From Zhengitettix transpicula (lineage: Eukaryota; Arthropoda; Insecta; Orthoptera; Tetrigidae), in assembly GCA_037074705.1 (NCBI GenBank), contig CM073593.1:64459501-64523500 (forward strand): a stretch of DNA of 64,000 nt, read 5' to 3'. The notes beneath the pieces are model-generated. The model ran no database searches, was not told the DNA's origin, and was given only the letters and a program-made list of their open reading frames with translations. A program made the translations under genes and the position numbers. Shown piece after piece: positions 49,191 to 59,600 of the stretch. Within the stretch, counting starts at the first letter, position 1, and each line of letters opens with the position of its first letter.

Positions 49191-49194
49191 AACC

Positions 49195-49345
49195 GGTTCT
49201 TGGCTCTCTCAACGCTTATGCTTCATCCCAGGACCAAGGCCAAGGGTTCAAATCCGGTCGAGTCCAAAGAGTCTAAGTAGAGATCAGATCGGATTAGGTG
49301 CCTCTTTAAGAGAAGACGTTAAGCAATCCCATTTATGACTATGAA
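49195..49345 (+). mobile_element. tRNA-derived SINE
   Basis: A weak box A at 49201-49211 (TGGCTCTCTCA) and a perfect box B GGTTCAAATCC at 49245-49255, again 44 bp apart. No acceptor-stem pairing. The following body (GAGTCTAAGTAG, GGTGCCTCTTTAAGAGAAGA, CGTTAAGCAATCCC) has the layout of arthropod tRNA SINEs. A second, different SINE from those at 8148 and 56915. Confidence 0.6.
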
Positions 49346-49760
49346 CCTACTACGCTAATTATAAATTAACAATTAGAACACTCAGACTTAATAATATTCT
49401 GCTGGGGACGTAATTAACTGTCAATTAAACTTACGAAAATATTAATAAAATTAACGAAATTAAATTAGAATTACTTCGATATTATGTACGACAACTTTAA
49501 AATTATTAGGCAGTTTGAGGACCAAAAATATTTATTCGTTGTCAAATATTGTTGATTTTGTAGCAGTGAATTCCATCTTGGTATGACATTGATGATTCAC
49601 GGTGATTTTAAACCGGGGTAAATATTTAAAAGTTATTTAATATGATTATATTTCTATTGAACATACAACTGAATAAATATTCATTCTCCGAAAGTAAATT
49701 TTTTTTTTACAATTCCGTGATTGATTTACTGTTAAGTGAGTGATTTTTTAAAGGTGTAGA

Positions 49761-50100
49761 TAGGCTATGAATAGGGTAATCCACATAGTGGCAACTTCCC
49801 TCATATAGCATAGGAAACGGAGTGAAAGGGGGTTGCGGAAAGGTAGAGCAAGGCTTAACTAGGGCCCTCGGGCTAGGGTTTAAGGACCCTACCCGGAAAT
49901 TCGCCTAAAAGTGATACAAGAAAAACCCTAGAAAAACCTACATCCGGTAGGTCGGGCATTTGGTACTTGTCCCACGCCCTTCCGGTTTAGGAGGCAGCTG
50001 GACGACTATTTCAATAGGATTTTTTTAGGGTAACAGGCTACATGAGGGTAATCCTCATGGTGGCAACTCCCCTTTAATAGCATAGGAAGGGATTTGAAAG
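49761..50100 (-). mobile_element. Dispersed retroelement, copy 5 (two fused units, minus strand)
   Basis: Read on the minus strand, a 3' fragment (50100 to 50019) ends in CCCTAAAAAAAT and is directly followed by a second unit (50018 to 49761) that resumes at an internal block (TATTGAAATAGTCG). That unit has an internal deletion just before CCGGAAGGGCGTGGGAC and runs out at the GTGGATTACCCTAT block. The head-to-tail fusion parallels copy 2. Confidence 0.75.
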
Positions 50101-50880
50101 ATTTTATTTTATTTTCATGACAGTCTAGATTTCATTCCCGAGAAAATTTTAATTATTGTTATTATATTAATCAAATATATCCAAATAGTATGCTATTTTC
50201 CACATTTATAGGTAGTCATAAAATATACTTGTATTATACTTGGAAGAAACATTGCATCGTATTTAGAAATTTTCTCGAAGAGTGATTTGTCAGTCATTTG
50301 TAAAGTCTTCGTATTAAAGAAGTTAACTTATTCATAAAATGCAAATGATTCCGTTATTTGACTAAGGTTTAATTGAAAGTTACTTTCACATATTTAAAAG
50401 TAATTGTTACACTTCCCACTATACTATGTACTGTGAGAGTGAATATTTAATTATAGTGTTCATTTGTGGCTATTATCCGATCAAAAATACGGTGGAAATT
50501 TTTAAAAACAATAATATAATTGTTTTATTAAATTTGTAAAAACAACACTTCTTAGTTTTTTCTATCATGTTATTAGTTCAATTTTCAATTGGGCTCCTTT
50601 GGACTTGAATCTTTCTTAGTTATCAAAAGCTTTACGATAAAAAAATCCTAAACTTTTTAATGATGCAACGTAGATAAAGATGTTAATCTAATTGTATAAT
50701 TTTATAGAAATTTGGATGACTATTACCTGGTTATTTGTTAAGGGATCCAGATTGCACCAGTGAGAAAAAAATTAATTTAATGACTGTTAAAGCTTATTTT
50801 CAATAAAGTTAAATCAAATTAACGATCAATGAATAATATAAGTTCTTAATTTACTTTAATTATAAAATATCGTGTCCGAC
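50101..50880. other. AT-rich stretch
   Basis: Nothing recognised. Confidence 0.6.
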
Positions 50881-50959
50881 GACCGATCGATGTTTATTTC
50901 AAGTCACACGAGGATCTACTACGGTTATCATAGAAAAGCGTATTTATTTCAAGCGCACT

Positions 50960-51300
50960 GAACTTGACATTGCTTAGCGCACATTCAGTTGTCTAGGCAA
51001 TGCTGATAGATTTTGCTGTGCGGTGGGTCCGCGTTGCCCCGCGATGCACGCAGCCCGCTCGACCGCCTGGATTAAGACATTGAGCTCGCTGCATGCCGAA
51101 ATTCCCGCAGCCTATCATTACCCATCGCTGTCCTTTTTTCCTGCGCGCTCTCTGTCGGGACGCTCCACCGCGGTGGTCCGTCCCAGCCCCGGTGTTAATG
51201 AGATGCAGCCGCGGTAAGAGTTTCCACTCGCTGTCACGTCCTCGTGATTGCCTCTACGTCTTCAGCGTGTGGTAGGTATGGCAGCTACGCCACCTCCAAC
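50960..51300. promoter_or_regulatory. CpG-rich island, possible promoter or first exon
   Basis: The most CpG-rich block in the window. It includes CCGCGG twice and, on the plus strand, GCCGCG-GTAAGAG with GT at 51214, which resembles a splice donor. Plus frames of 60-64 codons overlap it without a recognisable domain. Two copies of TTTATTTCAAG lie just upstream (50891 and 50943). Function inferred from composition only. Confidence 0.3.
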
Positions 51301-51460
51301 CAGAAAGAAAACAAAAAAGGAAAATAGAACGAAAACGGAAAAACACGGAATGCCTTCGCGACTCCTGGGAGCAATGTTCTGTGCCGACACGAATTTCCAC
51401 TGGAGTCTGTAACGAAACCTCGTTAATTCAAGCTAACCTGTTCTAAGACACAGTCAGTGT

Positions 51461-51476
51461 TTGTGTGTGTGTGTGC
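51461..51476. repeat. (GT)n microsatellite
   Basis: Short TG/GT run. Confidence 0.85.
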
Positions 51477-51479
51477 AAA

Positions 51480-52710
51480 AGAAAGAGGGCTATGGAGCGA
51501 AGCAGAAATAAAAGCTCACGGTTTTCATACGTATGACTCAAACCGTATGTTAAGTTCATCTGATGCGCTTGGAATTAATGAAATAAGTTTAGAATGAGTT
51601 TATAGAATTGATTCATTTAGAAATTGTTTATTTAAATAAGTGTTTCGACACGACGAAATAATTTTTAACGATGATCTTTAATTGTTTTTATGTTCTTTAA
51701 TTCGGGTTTTCAAAGCGAGATTAGCATTGACCGATAAAAAACTAATTACAATTCAAACAAACAATTTCGAAAACTACATTATGCCTGTTAAAAATGTTAT
51801 TTTTATCGTAATTCTTTTTAACTAGATTTAAGTTGTTGGTATATTTAAAAATAACTCGTATACCATAATTTAATATTTAATGTTATTCAAAAACCGTAAG
51901 CTTTAAAAAAACTTAATATCTATTATTAGGCATTTTAGATTGACAATTTATTAATAAAGATGCTACTACTAATAATTTAAACTATACGTTTGTAAATAAA
52001 TACTGGGTATACATTTAGAAGAATTATATTAATAATTTTGGAATTCGAAATATGATGGTTACTTACATTTTTAAACCAGATTAAAAGCTGCTAATAGTTA
52101 ATTCTCTCTATGTAAATAGTTTTTTAATACATTAAATTATCATTTTTTTTAAAAAAAAACAACTCAGTTTCACACTGCGAGCGTGAGAGTAGAAATTATT
52201 GAATTTAAATTTTGAATGCAACGGTAGTGTTTCTTAATTGTTTAATGCTAACACGGAGCTGGTTAAAAATTGATATCCCTTTTGGTTTATGTAAATTGAT
52301 TGTTTATTGTATAAAGAAGAATAAAAGATGGTTAATATAGGTAAGAAATCCTATCAAAATCAATCACCTTCTTGGAAAATATGTAGTCTAAAATAGTATT
52401 CGGTCTTTGTAAGTTTTGTGGGGTTTTCTTATTTGATTATGATTTTTAATTTTTATTGAAATTTAAATTTGATACTGATAATTTAATAGTTACTAAAATT
52501 TAGTTATATAAGTAGATTTAATGTAGAGTTGAGTATCACACGATTCAGTATGATAATTCCCATCTGCCTTTTTTATGTGGTTCTGGGTTTTACATCCCGA
52601 CTTCAGACAAAAAGTTCTCGATGTTTCACATAATGCTATTCTGGAAAAGTCGACTCCACTTCTAATTCTGTCAAATTTCAACTACTACCGTGTGCCAGTG
52701 TGTGTGTTTG
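51480..52710. other. AT-rich stretch
   Basis: Contains a T8A9 homopolymer palindrome near 52143-52159. No gene recognised. Confidence 0.6.
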
Positions 52711-52713
52711 TAT

Positions 52714-53016
52714 ACAGGCTATGTATAGGGTAATCCACGTAGTTACCACTCTACTTTTACAGCACAGAAAACGGACTACTGAAAGGTATCCAAGAGATAA
52801 CTAGGACCATAGGCTGCAATTTAAGGATCCTACCCGGCAGGGAAAACCATAGAAAAACATGGATCAAGTAGGTGGATATTTGATACTTACGCCAAGCCTT
52901 TCCTATGGCGTAAGAGGGGTTTGCAGTGGCGACGCAGCATTCCCTTCACTATTTTAGGAGGCAGCTGGCCGACTATTCCAATACGAATAGTTAACAACTC
53001 TTACTCTCTGCGACCC
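52714..53016 (-). mobile_element. Dispersed retroelement, copy 6 (minus strand)
   Basis: Contains, reverse-complemented, the blocks GGGTAATCCACGTAG, TTAAGGATCCTACCCGGC, GGGAAAACCATAGAAAAAC, GACGCAGCATTCCCTTC and TTTAGGAGGCAGCTGGCCGA. A short deletion follows CCCGGC. The copy is diverged, and its 3' A-tail side (low coordinates) is reduced to ATACAGGCTATG. Confidence 0.75.
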
Positions 53017-53699
53017 AAATAACTAGTAGATTTTTTAACGTCTAGCTTACAAGTATCTCCTGTAACTTAACTAAAATATCTTCATATCTTCGTAGCACAT
53101 CTACCAATAGATAATTTCCAGATTTCTAATTAATTCTCTAAATTTTCTTATAACTATTATCTTTCTCACTCCTCGGCCCGATAACTAAGAGCTATCTTTT
53201 CTCCTCATCAGACTCCAGTTTATTCGCAATTTATAATTTATTTCCACCCCACACAATGCAATATATTTCATACGTCATTTATTTTAAATGGTGGAAACGG
53301 TTGTCTTCCACTGAGTTGAAGCGTGTACCGCAATACTGAAAACGGTAGACAAAGCTAAGTTCAGCGTTCAAGCAGATGAACCTGAAACATTTTTGTGCAC
53401 ATTCTGTGGCGCCACTAACATTAATGCTCGTTCCTAACCTTACCAATCGACATGAAAGCTTGCAGTTGATTTTACGAAGTGTCCTTAAACGTGTTACTGC
53501 GTAGTTATAGAATAAATCATAGCTTTCAAACAGTGCCTCGTTATACGTTATATTTTTTTGTATGTGAATTTTTGCTCGCGAAACATCGCGGTGTGTTCAA
53601 ACACATAAGTTATGTTGTTTGTAAAACCTGCCTGGAACCAATAAGTAAATATAAAAAAAAGAATTTTAGATGTGCAAAGGAGTAACAGGTGGGATGATT

Positions 53700-54280
53700 T
53701 TTTATTATTATTAATGATAACCGCCAACCGAACCCTTCGAACAGGAGGGAGTCCACGCAGAAAATACCTGCAGCTCATCGGCACTGGCGGCCTTGAGTGC
53801 TGGGCCAGTTTTCTCTTTTTACCATTCCAGTTTCTTCTCTCACATATCCAGCGGGGCTTATAAAAGCAATCTAGGTGTCAGATGTTATTGATAAATTGCT
53901 GACGTCTAGTTTTGTTTATTTTGCCGTGCGCGGCATCGTGCTCCTCGTTTTTTTTTCTATCTTCGACCGCTCTGGTCTCCCCTCTTCCTTCCTTCTTCAC
54001 AGTCAGTCCAGTCGAGATGAACCCGATAGCACCTTTCTTGTAATTAATTTGGTAGCGCGGTCGTAATTTATACCTCTGTAGACAGCTTCACTTACTGAGC
54101 CTTATCGCACGGGCAGGGTGTAAACAATTATTCCGACTACTGTGGCGCTATGAAATATATTCAGCTTCGTCTTCATCGCACTTAGGTGCAAAGAGTCTTA
54201 CTTCAGCCATAAATTACACCTTAAGACGAAACTGTATCACTCTTCCTCGAGGCGCCCTTTATCATTGTCCCTGTGCAATA
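53700..54280. promoter_or_regulatory. GC-richer island with TATA box
   Basis: TATAAAAG at 53859-53866 in the context GGGGCT-TATAAAAG-C is close to the animal TATA consensus, with GTGTCAGATG (TCA initiator-like) about 20 bp downstream, slightly too near. A pyrimidine tract ending TTCACAG-TCAGTCCAG (about 53985-54010) could be an initiator or an acceptor. No gene is visible behind it: the frames present are short and unassigned. Confidence 0.35.
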
Positions 54281-55150
54281 AAGTAATTTCAGTCACTACG
54301 ACGCATTATGATTTATTCAAAGAGTTACGAGGGTTAGTATAAATAAATTGAATTAAATAAGAAAACAAAAAAAAATTTGAGACCAGTACATTGTGAAAAA
54401 ATGGCGATAACGATAAATTGCTTTTCAACATTGCGAAAGAATGTATAATTTTTATATCCGGCTATAGCGTTTAAGGGTCAAAGGCCAATCATTCTTCTTT
54501 AAGATGGTAACTTTCCCAAATGCTTTTATTTTTTATTTTCTGTGTCACGTTCTCCGTAATCAGAAAAAGAAAAGATTGAATCATGAGCTAACAAGTCACA
54601 GGATATGCTGCTGTCACACATGTGCTTCGACGAGATTTCTATTTAGATGCGACGAGCGTCCAGCGGCGAACGCGTCAGAAATTCCAGCGGCGCGATACGC
54701 ATCGTGGATTACCATAACAGCAGCACGCGACGACTTGTCTCGTTAATGGGGCAGTCGTTTTAATTTGCCCGCACACTTTTCATTTGTCATGTGGCTAATT
54801 AAAATACGAGGCAGTAGGGGGCCTCTTCAGTCTGCTGTACGACGAGGCAAGATAACGCTATCCCGAATCTATACCAAGGAACTTTATTTCGTTAAACGTC
54901 ATAATTATCTTTACAATAGTAGCGACTAAAATTTAAGTACTCTTTAGCTTAGGGATCCGTCTTAATACTCATCAGATAGTACATTAGTACCCTAATAAGA
55001 TAACTTTTCATTTTTCAGTAGTCGAAACTAGATTTTAACTTTTTGTCTATAAATAGATAAATAACTAACAAAATAAGTGATAAATTAAATAAATAATAAA
55101 CTAACATTAATTGAATAAAATTCAATACCATACTACTACTTACCCCAATC
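54281..55150. other. Mixed stretch
   Basis: A GC-richer block at 54600-54850 has homeodomain-like CTAATTAAAA and an 80-codon frame of no recognisable type. The rest is AT-rich. Confidence 0.45.
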
Positions 55151-55159
55151 AATTCAATC

Positions 55160-55640
55160 CAAAGTTTTTCTCGTCCTTCCTTATCACACGTTTTATCATA
55201 ATTTCATAAAAAAATTTAAAAAAATTAAATACTTATTTACATATCATTCTTTCATGATAAAAAACGAGGACCCACTTGATACCTACAGAAAACATTTCGT
55301 TGTTTAAATATATCTGATTGTAATTCCTGCTACATGGGACAAACTAAACGATTACTTAATACCCGTATTAAAGAACTTATGTCCAAAATTTCCCATTGAT
55401 AAACAATATAAAGTCTCCAAGTATATCATCAATTCAAAACATTCATTTCATTGGCACGATTGTTGATATTCTAAATGTTGACAGAAGGCACTATTCCCGA
55501 ATTATATATAATTAAATATATCACCACTTGAATTAACGCACAAATGATATAATGAATCTCAATGATGGCTATGATATTAACGCAGATTTTAAACGCAATA
55601 ATTTGAATGATTCAGTGGAAAAAAAGGTTACGTGATATTA
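55160..55640 (+). pseudogene. Penelope-like element relic, GIY-YIG endonuclease region
   Basis: In pieces in different frames: K-N-E-D-P-L-D-T-Y before the domain, then S-D-C-N-S-C-Y-M-G-Q-T-K-R-L-L-N-T-R-I-K-E-L (about 55313-55378), then S-K-Y-I-I-N-S-K-H-S-F-H-W-H-D (about 55418-55462). This order (CxxC-like Cys, Y-x-G-Q-T-K-R, R-x-K-E, then a later H) is the GIY-YIG nuclease that ends Penelope-like retroelement proteins. Frameshifts and stops separate the pieces, so the copy is dead. Limits are approximate, and no reverse-transcriptase portion is readable nearby. Confidence 0.65.
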
Positions 55641-55879
55641 ATGCGCCACAATTTACAATGTGAAATGTTATTGGTATATATTTAAGAAGAGTGGAATCGG
55701 AACTAATTTCAGAAAACATAGTTTGTGGCGCAGAAACATAAATGGGATGTTGGAGTCTAGCACATAATTTCAGTTATTAGCCACACAACGTGCTTCTGGT
55801 GAAGGCTGATGTACTTGCCGAATAACCCAACGGAGAGGAATATTTTCAGGTTGAGACCATCCCTTATTAGGAAGTAATG

Positions 55880-56230
55880 TAGTACCGCGCGCTCGGGAAT
55901 TGGATCCTAATTCCACAATGTTAATTTTACCAAAGGGGCCGGTACTCCACAGAAATTAAAGCTATTTCAGATCCGCGATTACATTTCTCGATGACGGGAG
56001 GGGGGAAAAAAAGCGGCCTCATCTACCGTTCACCACCCTTGCACTGTCGCCGCAATTAACTTCCGAACAAATAATTCCAGCCGTTTCGCTCGGACCAGGA
56101 ACAAACTTCAATTAGAGGACGCTGTTTCCAAACTGCAGCCAACTTGCGACCTCGGAACGCGGGACCAACGCTCAAAAATACCAAACATAGCCGTTTGCGC
56201 CGCAAACAGTCGTGGAAACGTATACACTTG
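55880..56230. other. GC-richer island
   Basis: CpG-containing block with a purine run (about 55997-56014) and no open frame of note. Possible conserved non-coding element. Confidence 0.35.
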
Positions 56231-56910
56231 CTTGTTTAATGTCCTCCAAAATTTACCCAGATGCAGGGTAATATAAACACATTAATACACTGAAATAATA
56301 GACCTAGCCCTCTGTAGTATTATAAAATTTTACTCAAGTTGGTACTGAAGTTACTTAGTATTAAAAAACAACAATGCACACAATAGACTTAAAAAAATTC
56401 AACCCGTCGGTATTTAGACATGTCACAGTTTTCGCCTATAATTTTTTTTTATTTCAGAACTATTTATTGACCATAAACACTTTCTGGCAGCGTTTAGATG
56501 AAACATCACTTGAGTTGTTTTTACCACCTAAATGAGTTACCTGTTGATTCATAATACAAGTGGCACAATAATATAATTTTAACAACTCAAATATTTAACT
56601 TGTATGTTATTATATATAACTGTGCAACAAAATATTAATCAGCATGCACCAATGGATCTTTAATTGATTTTCAAATATTTGATGAAGTAACTAAACAGAA
56701 AAAATTAAATTATGAAATAAATAGTACACAAACTTTCTGTAAAACAAATCGTGCTTCTCGGTTTTCTCCTTTCTGCTTGAGGTAACCCAGTTAGTTTCTT
56801 TAGATTGTACTGACATTTGTCATGACACATTCCGGATTTTTTTCGTGTGCCATTTGGCCAGCGCCACGATTCTGGTTCAGTTTCAACACTCTGTTTTCCA
56901 GACCACATCC
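56231..56910. other. AT-rich stretch, possible SINE body
   Basis: AT-rich. The part next to 56915 may be the body of the minus-strand SINE, which would run toward about 56700. Confidence 0.4.
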
Positions 56911-56914
56911 ATCC

Positions 56915-56992
56915 ATCCTCCTGCTGGTACTCGAACCCGGGACCTCAGTGATGTGATGCGGAGAATCTGACCACTACACCATAGTGGGTCAG
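56915..56992 (-). mobile_element. tRNA(Glu)-like SINE head
   Basis: On the minus strand, box A TGGTGTAGTGG (56981-56971) and box B GGTTCGAGTAC (56937-56927) are 44 bp apart. ACTATGG-GTAGTGG and GTCCCGGGTTCGAG closely recall tRNA-Glu. The 3' end lacks acceptor-stem complementarity, so it is a tRNA-derived SINE head or a tRNA pseudogene rather than a gene. Probable body on the lower-coordinate side. Confidence 0.65.
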
Positions 56993-57073
56993 TTGCGCTT
57001 CTTGTTTCCCAAATAACAATTGTTTCCTCCCCCGTTAAATCAGGTGTGTTTCGTTGACCGCGGACCAGTTTTC

Positions 57074-57106
57074 TACATCGCTGGTGACATCGCCACCAGT
57101 GATGTA
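57074..57106. repeat. 13-bp hairpin with 7-nt loop
   Basis: TACATCGCTGGTG (57074-57086) pairs with CACCAGTGATGTA (57094-57106) with a single G-T wobble. It lies about 80 bp 5' of the minus-strand SINE head. Function unknown. Confidence 0.6.
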
Positions 57107-57600
57107 TGACATTCAAATTCGGTGCATTTCCCTTCTTTTCCCCAAGTACAGATTTATGAGTCAGAATACTTTCGCTTTCGTGGTGTCCACAGAATATTCA
57201 CTCTCCATCACGGCACCTTGACTGGACACGCATCAGCTAACTAATCTCCACAAATCTCGCTAATATTCAACAAAATTGAAATAAATTTCAATCAGAAATA
57301 TACTAATTTGCTCTTTGCTCTGCGGAAGACGAGACTATTCTTAGTTTGACAAGAATATGATAAATAATTATCAGAAAATGTGATCTCACAGCACTTAATT
57401 TGTACATTCAGTAAATCTATGTGAAAATAATTTACAAGTACCGTTTCAAATTGAGGCATCGAATATTCATCAATTTCAGACAGAAAATTGAATTATATGG
57501 ATATTTAAGTCGGTGCATAGTTATTGCGGCTTTCTTTCGAGACTTTATTTTATTTAAAAACTGGCGTTTAATTTTTTTTCATAAAAAATAATCCTGTCTT
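57107..57600. other. AT-rich stretch
   Basis: Nothing recognised. Any 5' terminal inverted repeat of the mariner copy would lie at its end but could not be identified. Confidence 0.5.
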
Positions 57601-57614
57601 TTCAGTTAGTGAAA

Positions 57615-57959
57615 ATGCGTACCGAAAATCACATCTATATTTGTCATATTATGCTCTACTACTTTGATAAAGTTGTGGCTCAATCATTTCGCGATCTCAG
57701 CAAGCGTTTTGATGAAGGAATAATTGGTAAAAGACAAGTTTAAAGATGCTTCAAGAAGCTAAAATCGGGTGATACAAGCCTCACTGATAAAGAAGGAAAA
57801 GGTTGACAATAAAATTTTGACTACCAGTCACTTTTGGCATGTCGAAATCAAAGAGAATGTTCGCCGTAGACTTCAATGTGAACTAATCGACCATCGTTAG
57901 TAGTCGAAAAGTTCGGAAAACTATGGAAATTTTTTGGTTGGGTTACTTACGAACTATAA
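57615..57959 (+). pseudogene. Mariner-type transposase N-terminal relic
   Basis: From ATG at 57615 the frame reads through a helix-turn-helix region typical of mariner transposases: a H-I-M-L-Y-Y-F-D-K stretch, then R-D-L-S-K-R-F, then after one stop R-C-F-K-K-L-K-S-G-D-T-S-L-T-D. Further on, K-F-G-K-L-W-K-F-F-G-W-V-T-Y-E-L occupies the position of the W-V-P-H-E-L landmark. Several stops and shifts break the frame, and the catalytic D,D34D part is missing after 57960, so it is inactive. Confidence 0.75.
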
Positions 57960-58700
57960 TTACTAATGTTTCTGTTGATGAAAAAGCCACAATAACTATG
58001 CACCAAGCATGCACTACTTAAAATTGAGGAATAGTATGTCCATTAATTTCAGACTAAAACCTGTATTAATTGAGCATTATTTCGGATTGACTTAAGATGA
58101 GTCGTAACGTATATCACCTGAAAAGGAGAAGAAAAAAAATTCTTGCTACTAACATCAGGAAGTTTTGAAAGTACAATTCAGCTATATTTAGCAGTGACGA
58201 CTAATTTAACCACTGACAGATATTTTAAAAGTGACCGTGGCTACCAAGATTTGGGAGGAAAATTGTCACCTCAGGACGTGACTCCGAGGCTTTTGACTTC
58301 TGAATGTAGTGTGGCAGTCCACGGCAACCGCTACCGTAGCATGTCTCCTTCGGCCCAATTCTTGGAACGGCTTACCTGCGGTAGGAGGGAGTAACATAGG
58401 GAAACATACTTAACTAATTTATTGAAAGTATAAACATATACAATTAAATAATTTTGCCCCGACTAGCCAGTTATGAAACCCGGGTATTGTTGTGGCAAAC
58501 TAGACCAGATAAACCGGATTTTATATAAAAGTGCTCTACGCAACCATGATAAAAGGCGATATTTGTTACCAGACTGGGGTCTCGGCAACACAGCTTCGTC
58601 TCTCGCAGATGGTCATTGACTTGGTGCCTCTGGTAGAGTCTCGCTGATCTGATCCTTGCACAAAAACAATCGCAACTGCTCAGTACCACCTCTCCAGTCA
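57960..58700. other. Mixed stretch with unassigned frames
   Basis: A plus frame of 83 codons (58143-58394) and a minus frame of 100 codons (58773 to 58471) lie here. The latter runs into the 92-bp tandem repeat. No domains recognised. Confidence 0.35.
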
Positions 58701-58976
58701 GAATACATCCACTTCTAACAACCTGTGTGTCCAACTGTCTCTCTATTGGTCTTTTCAATTTGTTATGGACCAATCACAGGTCCTAGACTATCGAATACAT
58801 CCGCTTCTAACAACCTGTGTGTCCAACTGTCTCTCTATTGGTCTTTTCAATTTGTTATGGAACAATCACAGGTCCTAGACTATCGAATACATCCACTTCT
58901 AACAACCTGTGTGTCCAACTGTCTCTCTATTGGTCTTTTCAATTTGTTATGGACCAATCACAGGTCCTAGACTATC
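58701..58976. repeat. 92-bp tandem repeat, 3 units
   Basis: Units 58701-58792, 58793-58884 and 58885-58976 are almost identical; the middle one differs at 2 sites. Each carries ATTGGTC-16 nt-GACCAAT, a 7-bp inverted repeat that holds ATTGG/CCAAT at its ends; the middle unit's right arm is mutated. 92 is not a multiple of 3, so the 81-codon frame across it reads each unit in a different frame and is not a gene. Confidence 0.95.
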
Positions 58977-59600
58977 TGAGGTAGACAATTTCATCAGATA
59001 GAAGCTCCGACTGGAACTTCTGTTTTCGGCCTGGAAAATCCCCCGATGGAGGTACAGTTATAATCCCCAGTCGGACTGGCACCAACGGTATTTTCTGCTG
59101 ATGTTGGAAGAATCAGCAAAACATGGTTTCTCACGCGATTGAACAAACTGACTAAAATATCAGTATAAATCAATGAAAAGACGCCGATCCTCAATTACGC
59201 GCTATAGTAGACTATCGATGTTCCAAGCCGAAGTAAAATACTGTAATTTATGTTTCTTTTTTTTTGGAAAATGTCTCGAGGTATTATTGTATTTCAGAAT
59301 TCGAAGTAGAGACGATAGAATCACAATGTGGCTGAGGATTCCGGTTGTGGGAGCTGAAGCGTTATGCGGTAGGTTTTATCTGGCGTAATCATGAAGGCCA
59401 CTGTTATCCGTGGGCGGGCCCCACAACTAATGGGAGAAAGTCTGGATCCAAGCAGTTTGAAACAATCGAGCATTAAGTCCCAACAGTGACTAGACATGTT
59501 AGACAGGCTTTCACGTTATTTTATCAAAGTTTATGACTCAAAAGGCCGTGGAAACGCTTGTTTTCGTGGTTCCTTTGTTCTCCCTACTTAATTATTCCCG
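58977..59600. other. Mixed stretch
   Basis: Moderately GC-richer, with short unassigned frames on both strands; nothing recognised. Confidence 0.4.

Noticed and set aside
56915..56992. Functional tRNA gene
   Set aside because: Box A and B are good, but the ends do not pair into an acceptor stem; the same applies to 8148-8225 and 49195-49270.
58725..58970. 81-codon frame that looks like a repeat protein
   Set aside because: It runs through three 92-bp units in three different reading frames, so the open frame is a by-product of the tandem repeat.
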